Assembly (NCBI RefSeq): GCF_039530945.1
Contig: NZ_BAAAPC010000003.1
Coordinates: 186,001-250,000, forward strand
Source: Nocardiopsis_C rhodophaea
GTDB lineage: Bacteria > Actinomycetota > Actinomycetes > Streptosporangiales > Streptosporangiaceae
DNA length: 64,000 nt
Direction: 5' to 3'
Each line of letters opens with the position of its first letter. Positions within the stretch are counted from its first letter, which is position 1. The notes under the pieces were generated by a model. The model worked only from the letters and a program-made list of their open reading frames with translations, had not been told where the DNA came from and ran no database searches. A program made the translations under genes and the position numbers. This document shows positions 1 to 8,800 of this stretch, in pieces.

Positions 1-490
1 GCGCCTCGTGCGTGGCGTAGAAGTCGTGCTCGGTGGTGAGCACCTCCTGGCCGCGCCGCAGGCGCAGGCCACGGTAGACCAGGCCGAGCCCCATCGTGGC
101 GCTGTCGGTCAGCGCGATCTCGCCGGGGTCGGCACCGATGTGGTCGGCGACTACCTGGCGCGTCACCTCGCTGTTGGCCATGTCGTTGGCGCCCATGCCG
201 TAGCGGTGCGGGTCCCGGTCCATTTGGCGCTGGTACTCGCCGATCCGCCCGCGGACGGTGTCGGCAGGGGTACCCAGGATGAACGCGGTGAACTGGGCGT
301 AGTCGCGGGTCAGCGCGAACTGGTCGCGGATCGACGACCAGTCCTCGGTGGCGGGGGCGGCCGGCCCGCTCGCCGCGGCGGCGGCGGTCGGAGCCGCGGC
401 GGTCAGGGCGGCTCCGGCCAGTCCCCCGCCGAGCAGGGCGCGGCGCGAAACACCGGTGGACGCGCGCGGTGACTCTCCCACAGTGGACAT
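1..490 (-). CDS. Tat-exported class V aminotransferase-fold protein (partial, N-terminal part)
   Basis: Only the first 163 codons are in the window; the frame stays open to the left edge. The protein starts MSTVGESPR and has a twin-arginine signal (SRRALLGG, residues 15-22), followed by an Ala-rich hydrophobic stretch to about residue 42. The mature part resembles the small-domain start of PLP-dependent class V aminotransferases of the isopenicillin-N-epimerase-like group, including TDSATMGL and EHDFYATHEA at the edge. The catalytic lysine would lie outside the window, so activity cannot be judged. The ATG at 490 is preceded by GGGAG. A Tat signal implies a folded, cofactor-loaded enzyme exported to the cell surface. 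It is divergent from the small ORF and aminotransferase-like gene to its right. Confidence 0.8.
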   Translation of the reverse strand, partial: MSTVGESPRASTGVSRRALLGGGLAGAALTAAAPTAAAAASGPAAPATEDWSSIRDQFALTRDYAQFTAFILGTPADTVRGRIGEYQRQMDRDPHRYGMGANDMANSEVTRQVVADHIGADPGEIALTDSATMGLGLVYRGLRLRRGQEVLTTEHDFYATHEA

Positions 491-715
491 CGGGCATCTC
501 CCTCGGGCCGGGGTCCGCGAACACGGGCGACGCCGGTGAAGCTAGACCCGTGACGCGAAGCGGGGCAAGGAAACGGACGCGGTCCCGCAACGGTCGCAGC
601 CTGCCCCGGATCCCGACGGCGGCGCGCAAGAAACACCGAGTCCGGGGGCGCGGTGCGGGACTAGTGTGCGGGCGGGCGGGGCGTTCGACCCCACACGCGG
701 ACAAGGGAGCCCTCC

Positions 716-811
716 ATGACGACAGAGAGTGACGATAGAGGCACCTACGGGCACACCGCCCCCTCCGCCGTCGCCTCTTCACGGTCCTCGACCCGCTGGG
801 ACCCGCTGTGA
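716..811 (+). CDS. 31-residue leader or precursor-like ORF
   Basis: An ATG at 716 follows GGGAG by six bases and opens a 31-codon frame (MTTESDDRG...RWDPL) that ends in TGA at 809-811. The next gene starts with GTG at 808, so the two share GTGA, the usual mark of translational coupling. The peptide is Ser/Thr/Ala-rich with no Cys and no Lys. It could be a coupling leader, a small precursor peptide, or the original N-terminus of the downstream protein separated by a frameshift. Nothing in the sequence decides between these. Confidence 0.4.
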   Translation: MTTESDDRGTYGHTAPSAVASSRSSTRWDPL

Positions 812-2115
812 CGCCTCTGCCCGCCTACCCCCTGTGGCACGGCGCCCACCCCATGGCCCCCTACCTGCGGGAACTGGACGGCGATGGCCGGCATCTGGTG
901 CGGGGCACGGGCAGCCGGGTCCTCGACCGGGCCGGGCGCTGGTACCTGGACGCCCGCTCGTCCGCGGGCACCGGCATCCTCGGACACGGCCATCCCGGGG
1001 TACGGGAGGCAATCCAGCGCCAGGCCGGGACGCTCGCCCTCGGCGGAACCCTCCTCCACGACCAGCCGCCGCAGGTCGCGGTGGAGTACGCCGAGGCCCT
1101 CGCGCCGCGCCTCCCCCGACGGCTGCGCCGAATCCGCCTCGGCGGCGGGGGCGCGCACATGGTGGAGGGGGCCGTGCTGTTGTCGCGGTTCCACCGCGCC
1201 ACCATCGGCGAGTCCGCCCGGACCGCCGTGGTCCGCCTGTCCGGCGGCGGCCACCGCGTGATCTCCGGCCCCCCGCCGCTGAGCGGGACGATGGGCGGTG
1301 TCCGCGGTCCGCGCGCCCCGCTGACCGCCGATCTGCACGCCGCCGAGCCCGGCGATAACCCGTGCGAGGCCGTGGCGGCGGCGATCGAGCGTATCGGGGC
1401 GTCGCGGGCGACCGCCGTCCTCGTCGAACCGGTCCAGAGCGTGTCGGGGGCCGTGCTCGACGACGCCGATCTGCGCGCGCTGGCGCTGCTCTGCCGCAAT
1501 CTGGGCATCCATCTCATCGCTGACGAGACCGCCTCCGGCTTCGGCCGCGCGGGCGCGCTCTCGCGGATGCTGGAGCTGGGGGTCGTCCCCGACATTCTGG
1601 TCTTCGGCTCCTCACTCACCGCTGGCCACGTGCCCGCCGGAGCGCTGGTCGTCGCCGAAGAACTCTTCGACGACCTCGCCGATCCACGTCACGGCCTCGG
1701 CTTCGCCCACGGCAGCACCACCGATGGCAACCCCCTGGTCTGCGCGGCCGGGCTCGCGGTTCTGAACGCCCTGTACGACGAGGGCGTCCTAGACGCCGGA
1801 CGCGCCAGGAGCCGGCAGCTCCACGAGACACTCCTGCGCGTCCAGCGCGAGGACGTGCCCGGGGGCGCGGTGACCGGCGTGGGCCTCCACCAGCGGCTCT
1901 CCCTGCGCACCCTGGACGGCGACCCCTGGCTGGCGCCGGAGGTGACGATGCTCCTGCGATCCTGCGAATGCCACGGACTGCTGCTCAGCGGCGGCCCTGA
2001 CTGCGTGGTCGCGACACCGCCCCTCACCATCACCCCGGCCGAGATCACCGAGATCGGCGACCGCCTGCACGCCGCCTTCCAGGCGCACCGGAGGGTCAAC
2101 GGGGCACCCCGGTAG
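808..2115 (+). CDS. class III aminotransferase-fold protein lacking the PLP lysine
   Basis: The 435-residue protein has the layout of class III (ornithine/diaminobutyrate-type) aminotransferases: HPMAPYLRELDGDG near the start, GILGHGHP, EPVQSVSGAV, and the cofactor-ring Asp in LIADETASGFGRAG. The segment that normally carries the Schiff-base lysine reads DILVFGSSLTAGHVPAG, with Ser in place of Lys, and I find no lysine anywhere in the protein. The phosphate-binding NSGAEA-type motif is also replaced (LGGGGAHMVEGA). It therefore cannot form the normal internal aldimine and is probably a pseudo-enzyme or does different chemistry. The GTG start overlaps the preceding small ORF; ATG at 853 is an alternative. 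A DHA2-type exporter follows 165 bases downstream. Confidence 0.8.
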   Translation: MTPLPAYPLWHGAHPMAPYLRELDGDGRHLVRGTGSRVLDRAGRWYLDARSSAGTGILGHGHPGVREAIQRQAGTLALGGTLLHDQPPQVAVEYAEALAPRLPRRLRRIRLGGGGAHMVEGAVLLSRFHRATIGESARTAVVRLSGGGHRVISGPPPLSGTMGGVRGPRAPLTADLHAAEPGDNPCEAVAAAIERIGASRATAVLVEPVQSVSGAVLDDADLRALALLCRNLGIHLIADETASGFGRAGALSRMLELGVVPDILVFGSSLTAGHVPAGALVVAEELFDDLADPRHGLGFAHGSTTDGNPLVCAAGLAVLNALYDEGVLDAGRARSRQLHETLLRVQREDVPGGAVTGVGLHQRLSLRTLDGDPWLAPEVTMLLRSCECHGLLLSGGPDCVVATPPLTITPAEITEIGDRLHAAFQAHRRVNGAPR

Positions 2116-2280
2116 CGGCCCGCGGAAAAAACACCGAGATCTCCCTCCCCGCCCGTCGATTCGGGGCGGCGTCCTCCGTCATCGCTGTGTCAGGCCGATG
2201 CGCAGCCGCCACTCGCGCCGCATCCGGCACATCGCACACATACACCGCCACTGCGCGAACACGGAAGGGAGCTGTCCGAC

Positions 2281-3735
2281 ATGGGAACAGCGACCCGGCA
2301 ACGGGAATGGAAGGGCCTGGCCCTGCTCCTGCTGGCATCGGCCCAGTTCGTGATCATCCTCGACGCCGGCATCGTCAATATCGCGATGCCGTCGCTCGGC
2401 ACGGAGCTCGGCTTCCAGCCGGAGGGCCTGGCCTGGGTCACCAACGCCTACACGGTGATGTTCGGCGGGCTGCTCCTGCTCGGCGGGCGGATCGCCGACC
2501 TGACCAGCCCCAGGCGCGTCTTCATGGTCGGGATGGGGGTGCTGGCCGTGGCCTCGCTGGTCGGCGGATTCGCCCCGTCGGCGGGCTGGCTGATCGCGGC
2601 TCGCGCCGGGCAGGGCCTGGGTGCCGCCCTGATCTCGCCGTCCGCCCTCGCCCTGGTGATGACGACGTTCGCCGCCGGGAGCGAGCGTAACCGCGCGCTC
2701 GGCGTGTTCATGAGCATGTCGGGGTTGGGCGGCGCGTGCGGCTTCCTCTTCGGCGGCGTGCTCACCCAGTGGTTCGGCTGGCCGGCCGTCTTCTTCGTGA
2801 ACGTACCGGTCGCCGTCCTGGCCATCGCCCTGGCCCCGCGGCTGCTCGGCGAGACACGCAACGCCGCCGGGAGCCGCGCCTTCGACACCGCCGGTGCCGT
2901 ATCCGTCACCGCGGGGCTGGCGCTGCTGGTGTACACGATCGTCTCCGCGGGCTCCGCCGGGTGGGCCTCGGCACAGACGCTGGGCCTGGGCGCGGTGGCG
3001 ATCGGTCTGCTCGTGGCCTTCACGGTCATCGAGTCCCGGCACCCCCAGCCGCTGGTACCGCTCACGATCTTCCGGAACCGCACCCTGAGCGGCGCCAACG
3101 TGGTCGCGATCCTGCTGACCATGTCGGTGTATCCGTTCTTCTTCTTCCTTACCCTCTACCTCCAGCAGGTCAGGGGCTTCACCCCGTTCGAGGCCGGGAT
3201 CGGTCAGCTGCCGGTGGCGCTGGCCATGACGGTCACCGCCGCGGGGCTGGCGTCCACCCTGGTCACGCGGTTCGGCCCGGCGACGGTGCTCGGTGGGGGC
3301 CTGTTGCTGGTGGCCGCGGGATTGGGGTTGATGACACGGATTACCGCGGAGGGCAGCTACTGGGTGGAAGTCGCCGGACCGTGCGTGCTGATCGGTGTGG
3401 GGGCGGGGTGCACGTTCGTGGCCGTCACGGTGGCCGCGACGGCCAGTGCTCGGGCGTCGGAGTCGGGATTGGCCGCCGGGCTGATCAACACCACCCAGCA
3501 GTTCGGCGGGGCGATCGGGCTGGCGGTGCTGGTGGCGATCGCCAGCACCGCCGGCATGCAGGTCGACGCCAGTGGGCCGGAGCTGCTGCCCGGCTATCGG
3601 GCGGCACTGTTCGCCGGCGCGGTGTTCGCGATGATTGGAGCGGTGCTCACCGCGGTCGTGCTTCGGGGCGGTCGCGCGAAGGGCGCCGCACCGGGCGAAG
3701 GAGCGGCCCAGGACGCCCCCGCGGAGCGCGGGTGA
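2281..3735 (+). CDS. MFS drug/metabolite exporter, DHA2 (EmrB/QacA) type
   Basis: The 484-residue polytopic membrane protein has the length and spacing expected for 14 transmembrane segments. Diagnostic pieces are LDAGIVNIAMPSLG in TM1, GGRIADLTSPRRVF (motif A) in the TM2-3 loop, and AARAGQGLGAALISPSALALV in TM4. Members of this family export hydrophobic drugs or secondary metabolites by proton antiport; the substrate here cannot be told. The ATG is preceded by a purine-rich AGGGAG about nine bases upstream. The gene follows the lysine-free aminotransferase-like gene on the same strand and may export whatever that locus makes. The short basic C-terminus (GGRAKGAAPGEG) is probably cytoplasmic. 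Confidence 0.88.
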   Translation: MGTATRQREWKGLALLLLASAQFVIILDAGIVNIAMPSLGTELGFQPEGLAWVTNAYTVMFGGLLLLGGRIADLTSPRRVFMVGMGVLAVASLVGGFAPSAGWLIAARAGQGLGAALISPSALALVMTTFAAGSERNRALGVFMSMSGLGGACGFLFGGVLTQWFGWPAVFFVNVPVAVLAIALAPRLLGETRNAAGSRAFDTAGAVSVTAGLALLVYTIVSAGSAGWASAQTLGLGAVAIGLLVAFTVIESRHPQPLVPLTIFRNRTLSGANVVAILLTMSVYPFFFFLTLYLQQVRGFTPFEAGIGQLPVALAMTVTAAGLASTLVTRFGPATVLGGGLLLVAAGLGLMTRITAEGSYWVEVAGPCVLIGVGAGCTFVAVTVAATASARASESGLAAGLINTTQQFGGAIGLAVLVAIASTAGMQVDASGPELLPGYRAALFAGAVFAMIGAVLTAVVLRGGRAKGAAPGEGAAQDAPAERG

Positions 3736-3805
3736 GGTCGGGTGGACACGGCGGGAGCTCGCGCCCGGCCGTGCGGCACCGACACGTCTGTGAGAGGAAC
3801 CGAGT

Positions 3806-4129
3806 GTGCGCTATGCCATCCTGGTCTACGAACACGACACAGAGCCGCACGACGAGGACATGTCCGAGGGCGGCCCGCAGGATCCGGAGGCATCCGGCGG
3901 AGACCAGGTGAGCGTGGTCCTCCGACCGCCGTACGCGGCGACCACAGTCCGCTGTCTGCCCGGCGGTACCGTGCTCGTCCCCGGCACCGCGCAGGAGGCC
4001 GGCGGCGAGCAGCTCACCCGGATGCACCTGGTCGAGGCCGCCGACCTCGACCACGCCGTCGCACTCGCCCGCGGCTTCACCTCGGCCGGGACGGTCGAGG
4101 TCCGGCCGATCGCGGAGGAGCGCCCCTGA
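3806..4129 (+). CDS. YCII-related (DGPF-type) protein
   Basis: The 107-residue protein begins with the family's typical strand RYAILVYEHD and ends with the ferredoxin-like half LVEAADLDHAVALARGF...EVRPI, matching YCII-related proteins. The DGPF motif itself is not evident and the central part is shorter than in the classical relative at 8801-9157. Genes of this type sit next to ECF42-group sigma factors, and here the stop codon overlaps the first codon of one (CTGA). The start is GTG at 3806, shortly after GAGAGGAACC. A cytoplasmic regulatory or sensory role is inferred from this linkage only. Confidence 0.75.
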   Translation: MRYAILVYEHDTEPHDEDMSEGGPQDPEASGGDQVSVVLRPPYAATTVRCLPGGTVLVPGTAQEAGGEQLTRMHLVEAADLDHAVALARGFTSAGTVEVRPIAEERP

Positions 4130-5358
4130 ACGCGACACCGGCGCAGCAGGTCGAGCGGGCCTATCGGGACCACTGGGCCCGCCTCGTCGCTCTGCTCACC
4201 ACCCACCTGCGCAACCTGGACCTGGCCGAGGAGGCGCTGCAGGAGGCGTTCGCCGCCGCGGTGTCCCACTGGCCGGTCGAGGGTGTCCCGGACAATCCCG
4301 CCGCCTGGCTGCTCACCGCGGCCAGGCGGCGCGCGCTGGACCGGCTGCGGCGGGACGCGACCGCGGCGCGCAAGCTCCCGCTGCTGGTCAAGGAGGACGC
4401 GGTGCACGACGTGTACGACGTCGAGGACGCTTCCGGGATCCCTGACGAGCGGCTGAAACTGATCTTCACCTGCTGCCACCCGGCGATGTCCATGGAGGCG
4501 CGGGTGGCGCTCACCCTCCGGTTCGTCGCCGGGCTCCGCACACCCGAGATCGCCCGCCTGTTCCTGGTCAGCGAGCCCACCATGGCGGCGCGGCTCACCC
4601 GCGCCAAGAAGCGGCTGTCGGCTGCCGGTATCCCGTTCGGCGTTCCCGAACGGCACGAGCTCGGTCGGCGCCGCGACGACGTACTCGCGGTGGTCTACCT
4701 GATCTTCACCGAGGGCTACGCGGCGACCAGCGGCGACCGGCTGATCCGCCGCGAACTGGCCGACGAGGCGATCCGGCTGGGGCGGCTGCTGGTCGAGCTC
4801 TTGCCCGAGGACTCCGAGGTCGTCGCGCTGCTGGCGCTCATGGTGCTGCACCACGCGCGCCGCTCGTCCCGCCTGGACTCCGAGGGCCGGATCGTCCTCC
4901 TCGACGACCAGGACCGGGGGCTGTGGCACTGGTCGGAGATCGATGAGGGCATGGAGCTGCTGGCGCGGGCGGGGCGGTTGGCCGGGCCGCCCGGACCCTA
5001 CCTTCTGCAGGCGGCGATTGCCGGCGCCCACGGCCAGGCCCGCGACGCGGCCGACACCGACTGGCCGACCATCGCCAAGCTCTACGCGCGTCTGGAGGAG
5101 CTCACCGGATCGGCCGTGGTCCGGCTCAACCGCGCGGTCGCCGTCGCCCGGGTCTCGGGGCCGGAGTCGGCGCTGGAGCTGTTGGAGGGCCTGGACGCGG
5201 CGCTGCCCCGGCACCACATGCTCCCGGCGGTCCGAGCCGACCTGCTGCGGCGGTTGGACCGGCGGGAGGAGGCCCTGGCCGCCTACAGCCGCGCGTTGGA
5301 ACTCGTCGGGACCGACCCAGAGCGCGATTTCCTGCTCGCCATGCGCGCGCGGTGCTGA
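4126..5358 (+). CDS. ECF42-type RNA polymerase sigma factor with C-terminal helical domain
   Basis: About 410 residues if read from CTG at 4126, which overlaps the previous stop as CTGA. No ATG or GTG lies at the homologous position, so a rare CTG start is the best reading. Sigma-70 region 2 spans roughly residues 10-75 (ALQEAFAAAVSHWP...RRRALDRLRR). Region 4 follows (ARVALTLRFVAGLRTPEIARLFLVSEP would be residues about 124-150). A long C-terminal extension contains LIFTEGYAATSGDRLIRRELADEAIRL and TPR-like repeats (LNRAVAVARVSGPESALELLEG; REEALAAYSRALEL). This architecture and the adjacent YCII gene fit the ECF42 group, which lacks a classical anti-sigma factor. The regulated promoter was not identified. 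Confidence 0.85.
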   Translation: MNATPAQQVERAYRDHWARLVALLTTHLRNLDLAEEALQEAFAAAVSHWPVEGVPDNPAAWLLTAARRRALDRLRRDATAARKLPLLVKEDAVHDVYDVEDASGIPDERLKLIFTCCHPAMSMEARVALTLRFVAGLRTPEIARLFLVSEPTMAARLTRAKKRLSAAGIPFGVPERHELGRRRDDVLAVVYLIFTEGYAATSGDRLIRRELADEAIRLGRLLVELLPEDSEVVALLALMVLHHARRSSRLDSEGRIVLLDDQDRGLWHWSEIDEGMELLARAGRLAGPPGPYLLQAAIAGAHGQARDAADTDWPTIAKLYARLEELTGSAVVRLNRAVAVARVSGPESALELLEGLDAALPRHHMLPAVRADLLRRLDRREEALAAYSRALELVGTDPERDFLLAMRARC

Positions 5359-5386
5359 CCGCGCGCCCCCGGCCCCGCTCCGTGCC

Positions 5387-6649
5387 TCACCCGCCCGCCT
5401 CACCGGACCCGGCCGCGCCGGCCGACGCGGACGCCGGGGCGACACGGCGCCAGAGGAGGCGCAAAGGTACGGCCACGGCCACGACCCCGGCCAGCAGCAG
5501 GAAGGCCGTCCCCAATCCCCACTGGTCGGAGCTCCAGCCCAGCAGCGGCTGCAACAGGGCTGTGGCCAGGGTGCGCACCAGGCTCTGCAGGGAGAGCAGG
5601 GTCGCCCGCGTGGCGGTGGGCGCCCGTTGGTTGAGCCGGTCCGACAGCACGGGGCGCAGGGCGCCCTGGATGAACCCGATGAGCAGCATGCAGCCGAATC
5701 CGAGGATCCACGACCCGCTGAACGCGATCGCCACCAGGGCCGCGCAGAACAGCAGCGGGCCGCCCAGGAGCGACCACCCCAGCGGGCGGCCCCGCGCCAT
5801 GTAGGGCCCGGTCTGCGACCCGGCCACCCCCGCCAGCCGCAGCACCAGGAACAGGGCGCCGATCCAGGCCACGGCGATGTGGTGGTCCATCGCGAACGGC
5901 TGGAAGAGCAGGAAGACCACGTTCCACGCGCACGCCGAGACCAGCGCCGAGTAGAAGATCAGGTAGCGCAGGTCCGGCTGCTCGCGCACCAGTGCGACGG
6001 CGCTGCGCAGGGTCTCCAGGTAGGGTCGGCGCTCCGACGCACCGCGCGGCGGCTCCTTGAGCGCGAGAACGGCTCCGAGACCGAGGAGGGTCAGCACGCT
6101 GGTCAGCAGCAGGGGGAGGCCGAGGGAGAGGGCGGCCGCCCAGCCGCCCACTACGCTCGCCACGCCCTGCGCCAGCTGGATGAGGGCATAGGAGCGGCCC
6201 GCGACCGCCGGGTAGGCGTCCTCCCGGCCGTCGGCCCGCAAGCTGTCGTACTGCAAGGCCATGTCGCTGCCGGACTGCAGCGCCATGCCCACCGACCAGG
6301 CCAGGTACCCGGCCATCACCCCCCAGTAGCTCGGGACGAGCGCCATCATCGCGATGCCCGCCGCCACGGTCGCGGTGCCGACGAGGAGGGTGAAGCGGCG
6401 TCCCACCGCGTCGGCCAGCACTCCGGTGGGGACCTCGGCCAGCGCCATCAGCACCCAGGAGAGCCCCATCATCACGGTGATCTGGGTGAGGGTCAGGCCC
6501 CGCTCGGTCTGCAGGAACACGATCCACACCGGCATGAACAGGGAGAAGTTGGTCAGCGCCTGATAGAGCTGGACCTTGGCGATGTTCCCGCGGTGCGCCG
6601 CGCCTCCGGTCCCCCGCGCGGCGCGGTCGTCGCGGGCGCGCTCGCTCAC
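5387..6649 (-). CDS. MFS transporter, translationally coupled to an SBP5-type protein
   Basis: A 420-residue, 12-TM major facilitator. Motif A is seen as ADAVGRRFTLL at roughly residues 78-88, after a TM2 with LAEVPTGVLADAVG. The start is GTG at 6649, sharing GTGA with the stop of the upstream solute-binding-like gene. The same frame stays open far upstream but without membrane segments. The C-terminal tail is Ala/Ser/Gly-rich. Substrate is unknown. Its coupling to a cytoplasmic SBP_bac_5 protein is mirrored by an independent pair at 10112-13470, which suggests the two proteins act on the same molecule. It converges on the ECF gene with only 28 bases between stops and no clear hairpin. Confidence 0.82.
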   Translation of the reverse strand: MSERARDDRAARGTGGAAHRGNIAKVQLYQALTNFSLFMPVWIVFLQTERGLTLTQITVMMGLSWVLMALAEVPTGVLADAVGRRFTLLVGTATVAAGIAMMALVPSYWGVMAGYLAWSVGMALQSGSDMALQYDSLRADGREDAYPAVAGRSYALIQLAQGVASVVGGWAAALSLGLPLLLTSVLTLLGLGAVLALKEPPRGASERRPYLETLRSAVALVREQPDLRYLIFYSALVSACAWNVVFLLFQPFAMDHHIAVAWIGALFLVLRLAGVAGSQTGPYMARGRPLGWSLLGGPLLFCAALVAIAFSGSWILGFGCMLLIGFIQGALRPVLSDRLNQRAPTATRATLLSLQSLVRTLATALLQPLLGWSSDQWGLGTAFLLLAGVVAVAVPLRLLWRRVAPASASAGAAGSGEAGG

Positions 6650-8160
6650 GGTGCCCTCACGTCCCACTGGTGCAGGTGCATGAAGCGGTTGCCGGGGGTC
6701 CGGGGCGGTCGGGGCAGGCGCAGCCGGGAGTGGGCGACGTCGACGACCACGGGGTGGAAGAGGAACACCTGGGGGACGTCGCCGACGATCCGCGCCTGCG
6801 CCTCGTCCAGCAGCGCCCTGCGGGCGTCGGGGTCGGGCTCGGTCTCCGCGCGGTCCAGCAGCGAGTCGACGACGGGCGACCGGTAGGCCGTCCGGTTCCA
6901 CCCCTGCGGGGTGAGCATCCGCGAGTGGTAGCAGGCGTGCAGGTAGGCGGGGTCGGGGCCGGGGGCCAGGGCCATCAGGGCCGCCGCGTAGCGGCGCGGG
7001 TAGACGTGCTCGCGCAGCAGCACCTCCATCGGGTGGGTCTCCACCGCCACGGCGACGCCCAGGCGGGCGAGGTCGGCGGCGACCCCCGCGGCGGCGCGCT
7101 CCTTCACCCGGTCTCCGGCGACCGTCAGCAGGGTGAAGGCGAGTTCCCGACCGTCGGGGGCGGCGCGGAGCCCGCCGGGCCCGCGGGGGAATCCCGCGGC
7201 GTCCAGCATCTGCTCGGCCTCGACCGGGTCGTAGCGGGTCCGCGGCACCAGGGGGTTGTGCCAGGGGCTGAGCGGGGTGACCATGCTGTGCGCCACCTCG
7301 CCCCGGCCGTTGAGCACGTCGCGCACCAGGCCTTCGCGGTCGATGCCCCGGGCCAGCGCCCGGCGCACCGCGGCGTCGGAGAAGAGGGGGTGGTCGAGGT
7401 GGAAGGCGAGGTAGGTGAAGCTCGCGTCGACCGAGGAGCGGGTGCGCAGCTCGGGGCGGCACGCCAGCTCCTCGGCCGCGGCCGGGTCGACGCCCTGCAG
7501 GTAGTCCAGCTCACCGGCGCGGATCGCCGCCGCCGCGTCCTCCGGGTCGGGCAGGCAGCGCCACACCACGCGGTCGAGGGGCGGGCGGCCCAGGTGGTAG
7601 TCGCGGTTGGCGCGCAGCACCACCCGGCCGCCATCGCCGCGTTCCTCGAACGCGAACGCTCCGGAGCCCACGGGCGCCGCGTTCAGCGGGTGCGCGGCCA
7701 GCGGGGCGTCCCGGTAGCGGTGCTGCGGGAGGATGGGGCGCCAGGCCAGGGAATCGAGCAGGGCGGGGTAGGGGCCGGGAAGGTGCACGCGCAGGAGGTG
7801 CGGTTCGGGGGCGGTGAACCGGATCGGCTCTCCGGCGACCAGGAACTCCGGTCGGCGCCGACTTCCCACGGCCGGGTCGAGGAGCGCGCCGAAGGTGAAC
7901 ACCGCGTCGTCGGCCGTGACCGGCCACCCGTCGTGCCACCGGGCCTCGGGGCGCATCCGGAAGTCCCAGACAAGGCCGGAGTCGTCGGTCGCCCAGTCGC
8001 GCACGAGCCGCCCGGGGACGTACCGCATGTCGTCGTCGGTGATCACGAGGTGGTCGAAGATCCGGTTGAGGACCTCACCGGTGGCCAGATCGCTGTAGAG
8101 CAGCGGGTTGAGGACGGTGACGTCGGCCGTTCGCCCGATTCTGACCTCTCGGCTCGGCAT
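6646..8160 (-). CDS. SBP_bac_5-type solute-binding protein without signal peptide
   Basis: The 504-residue protein covers a whole family 5 (oligopeptide/nickel-type) binding fold: RIGRTADVTVLNPLLYSD at the N-terminus, LVWDFRMRPEARWHDGWPVT, LNAAPVGSGAFAFEE and GDVPQVFLFHP near the end. It begins directly at the mature domain (MPSREVRIG) with no hydrophobic leader or lipobox. The longer in-frame extension upstream is Arg-rich and not a signal peptide either, so it appears cytoplasmic. The ATG at 8160 follows GGAGCGGGGTACCCCC. No ABC permease or ATPase gene is near; the next gene is an MFS transporter overlapping by four bases. A binding or carrier role in the cytosol is inference. Confidence 0.82.
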   Translation of the reverse strand: MPSREVRIGRTADVTVLNPLLYSDLATGEVLNRIFDHLVITDDDMRYVPGRLVRDWATDDSGLVWDFRMRPEARWHDGWPVTADDAVFTFGALLDPAVGSRRRPEFLVAGEPIRFTAPEPHLLRVHLPGPYPALLDSLAWRPILPQHRYRDAPLAAHPLNAAPVGSGAFAFEERGDGGRVVLRANRDYHLGRPPLDRVVWRCLPDPEDAAAAIRAGELDYLQGVDPAAAEELACRPELRTRSSVDASFTYLAFHLDHPLFSDAAVRRALARGIDREGLVRDVLNGRGEVAHSMVTPLSPWHNPLVPRTRYDPVEAEQMLDAAGFPRGPGGLRAAPDGRELAFTLLTVAGDRVKERAAAGVAADLARLGVAVAVETHPMEVLLREHVYPRRYAAALMALAPGPDPAYLHACYHSRMLTPQGWNRTAYRSPVVDSLLDRAETEPDPDARRALLDEAQARIVGDVPQVFLFHPVVVDVAHSRLRLPRPPRTPGNRFMHLHQWDVRAP

Positions 8161-8343
8161 GGGGGTACCCCGCTCCGGTCGGTTGCGCGGATCGGCCTCG
8201 ACGCTATGCCGCGCTGCCCGCCGGGGGCTCCGCCTTTGTTGCGCACCGCCACGGCGCGCGGCGCCGGGGGCGCGTGCGCACACACGATGGCGGCCGGGTC
8301 GGGACCGCGCCCGCCCGGCCGCACCCGTCATCCGTCCGGCCGT

Positions 8344-8652
8344 TCAGCTGGTTGAAGCCGCCGCCCGTGCGTGGCCGGCCCACGTCTGCGCGTGGTCGGC
8401 CGGGACCCACACCCAGTCCTTCATCTGCCGTCCCTTGCGCGTCGGGTCGAAGATCTCGGCGCCGTCGAGCTCCATCGCGGCCGCGTGCGCGGCGGTGTCC
8501 CGGCCGAGCTTGAAGGCCGCCCCTCCCTCCTGCAGGCACACGATGGCCTTGCCGTCGAACTTCAGGCAGGAGAGCCCGAACATCTTCCCCGTGACGAAGC
8601 CGTCCTCGGCGAGGTCGTTGGCGAGCTGGCTGAACGCAGTGTCGGCACTCAT
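8344..8652 (-). CDS. TfoX N-terminal-domain family protein
   Basis: The 102-residue protein consists of one TfoX/Sxy N-terminal-like domain: a predicted first helix (FSQLANDLAEDG), then GKMFGLSCLKFDGKAIVCLQEGGAAFKLG, the glycine-rich beta-sheet core with the family MFG motif at about residue 24. The C-terminal half ends WVWVPADHAQTWAGHA. Stand-alone proteins of this type are common in actinobacteria and have no firmly assigned function; a link to natural competence cannot be assumed. The ATG at 8652 follows GGAAAGGATGG. The gene lies between two other minus-strand genes, with 148 bases to the YCII gene upstream and 183 bases to the SBP gene downstream. Confidence 0.8.
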   Translation of the reverse strand: MSADTAFSQLANDLAEDGFVTGKMFGLSCLKFDGKAIVCLQEGGAAFKLGRDTAAHAAAMELDGAEIFDPTRKGRQMKDWVWVPADHAQTWAGHARAAASTS

Positions 8653-8800
8653 CGTCCGACCATCCTTTCCGCATACACACTGTCACTCTTCGCCACCAGC
8701 GTCGTGCGCGCGGATCAGCGGCGTCCATTCCTATATTGCTCAGCCCCGGCGATGGGACGCGGACTTTATTGCGCCTCCCCCCATAGGCGTGCGCCCCAGG

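Noticed and set aside
6646..8331. longer 561-residue version of the SBP5 protein
   Set aside because: The extra 57 residues are Arg/Ala-rich, not a signal peptide; ATG 8160 has a ribosome-binding site and starts at the conserved fold.
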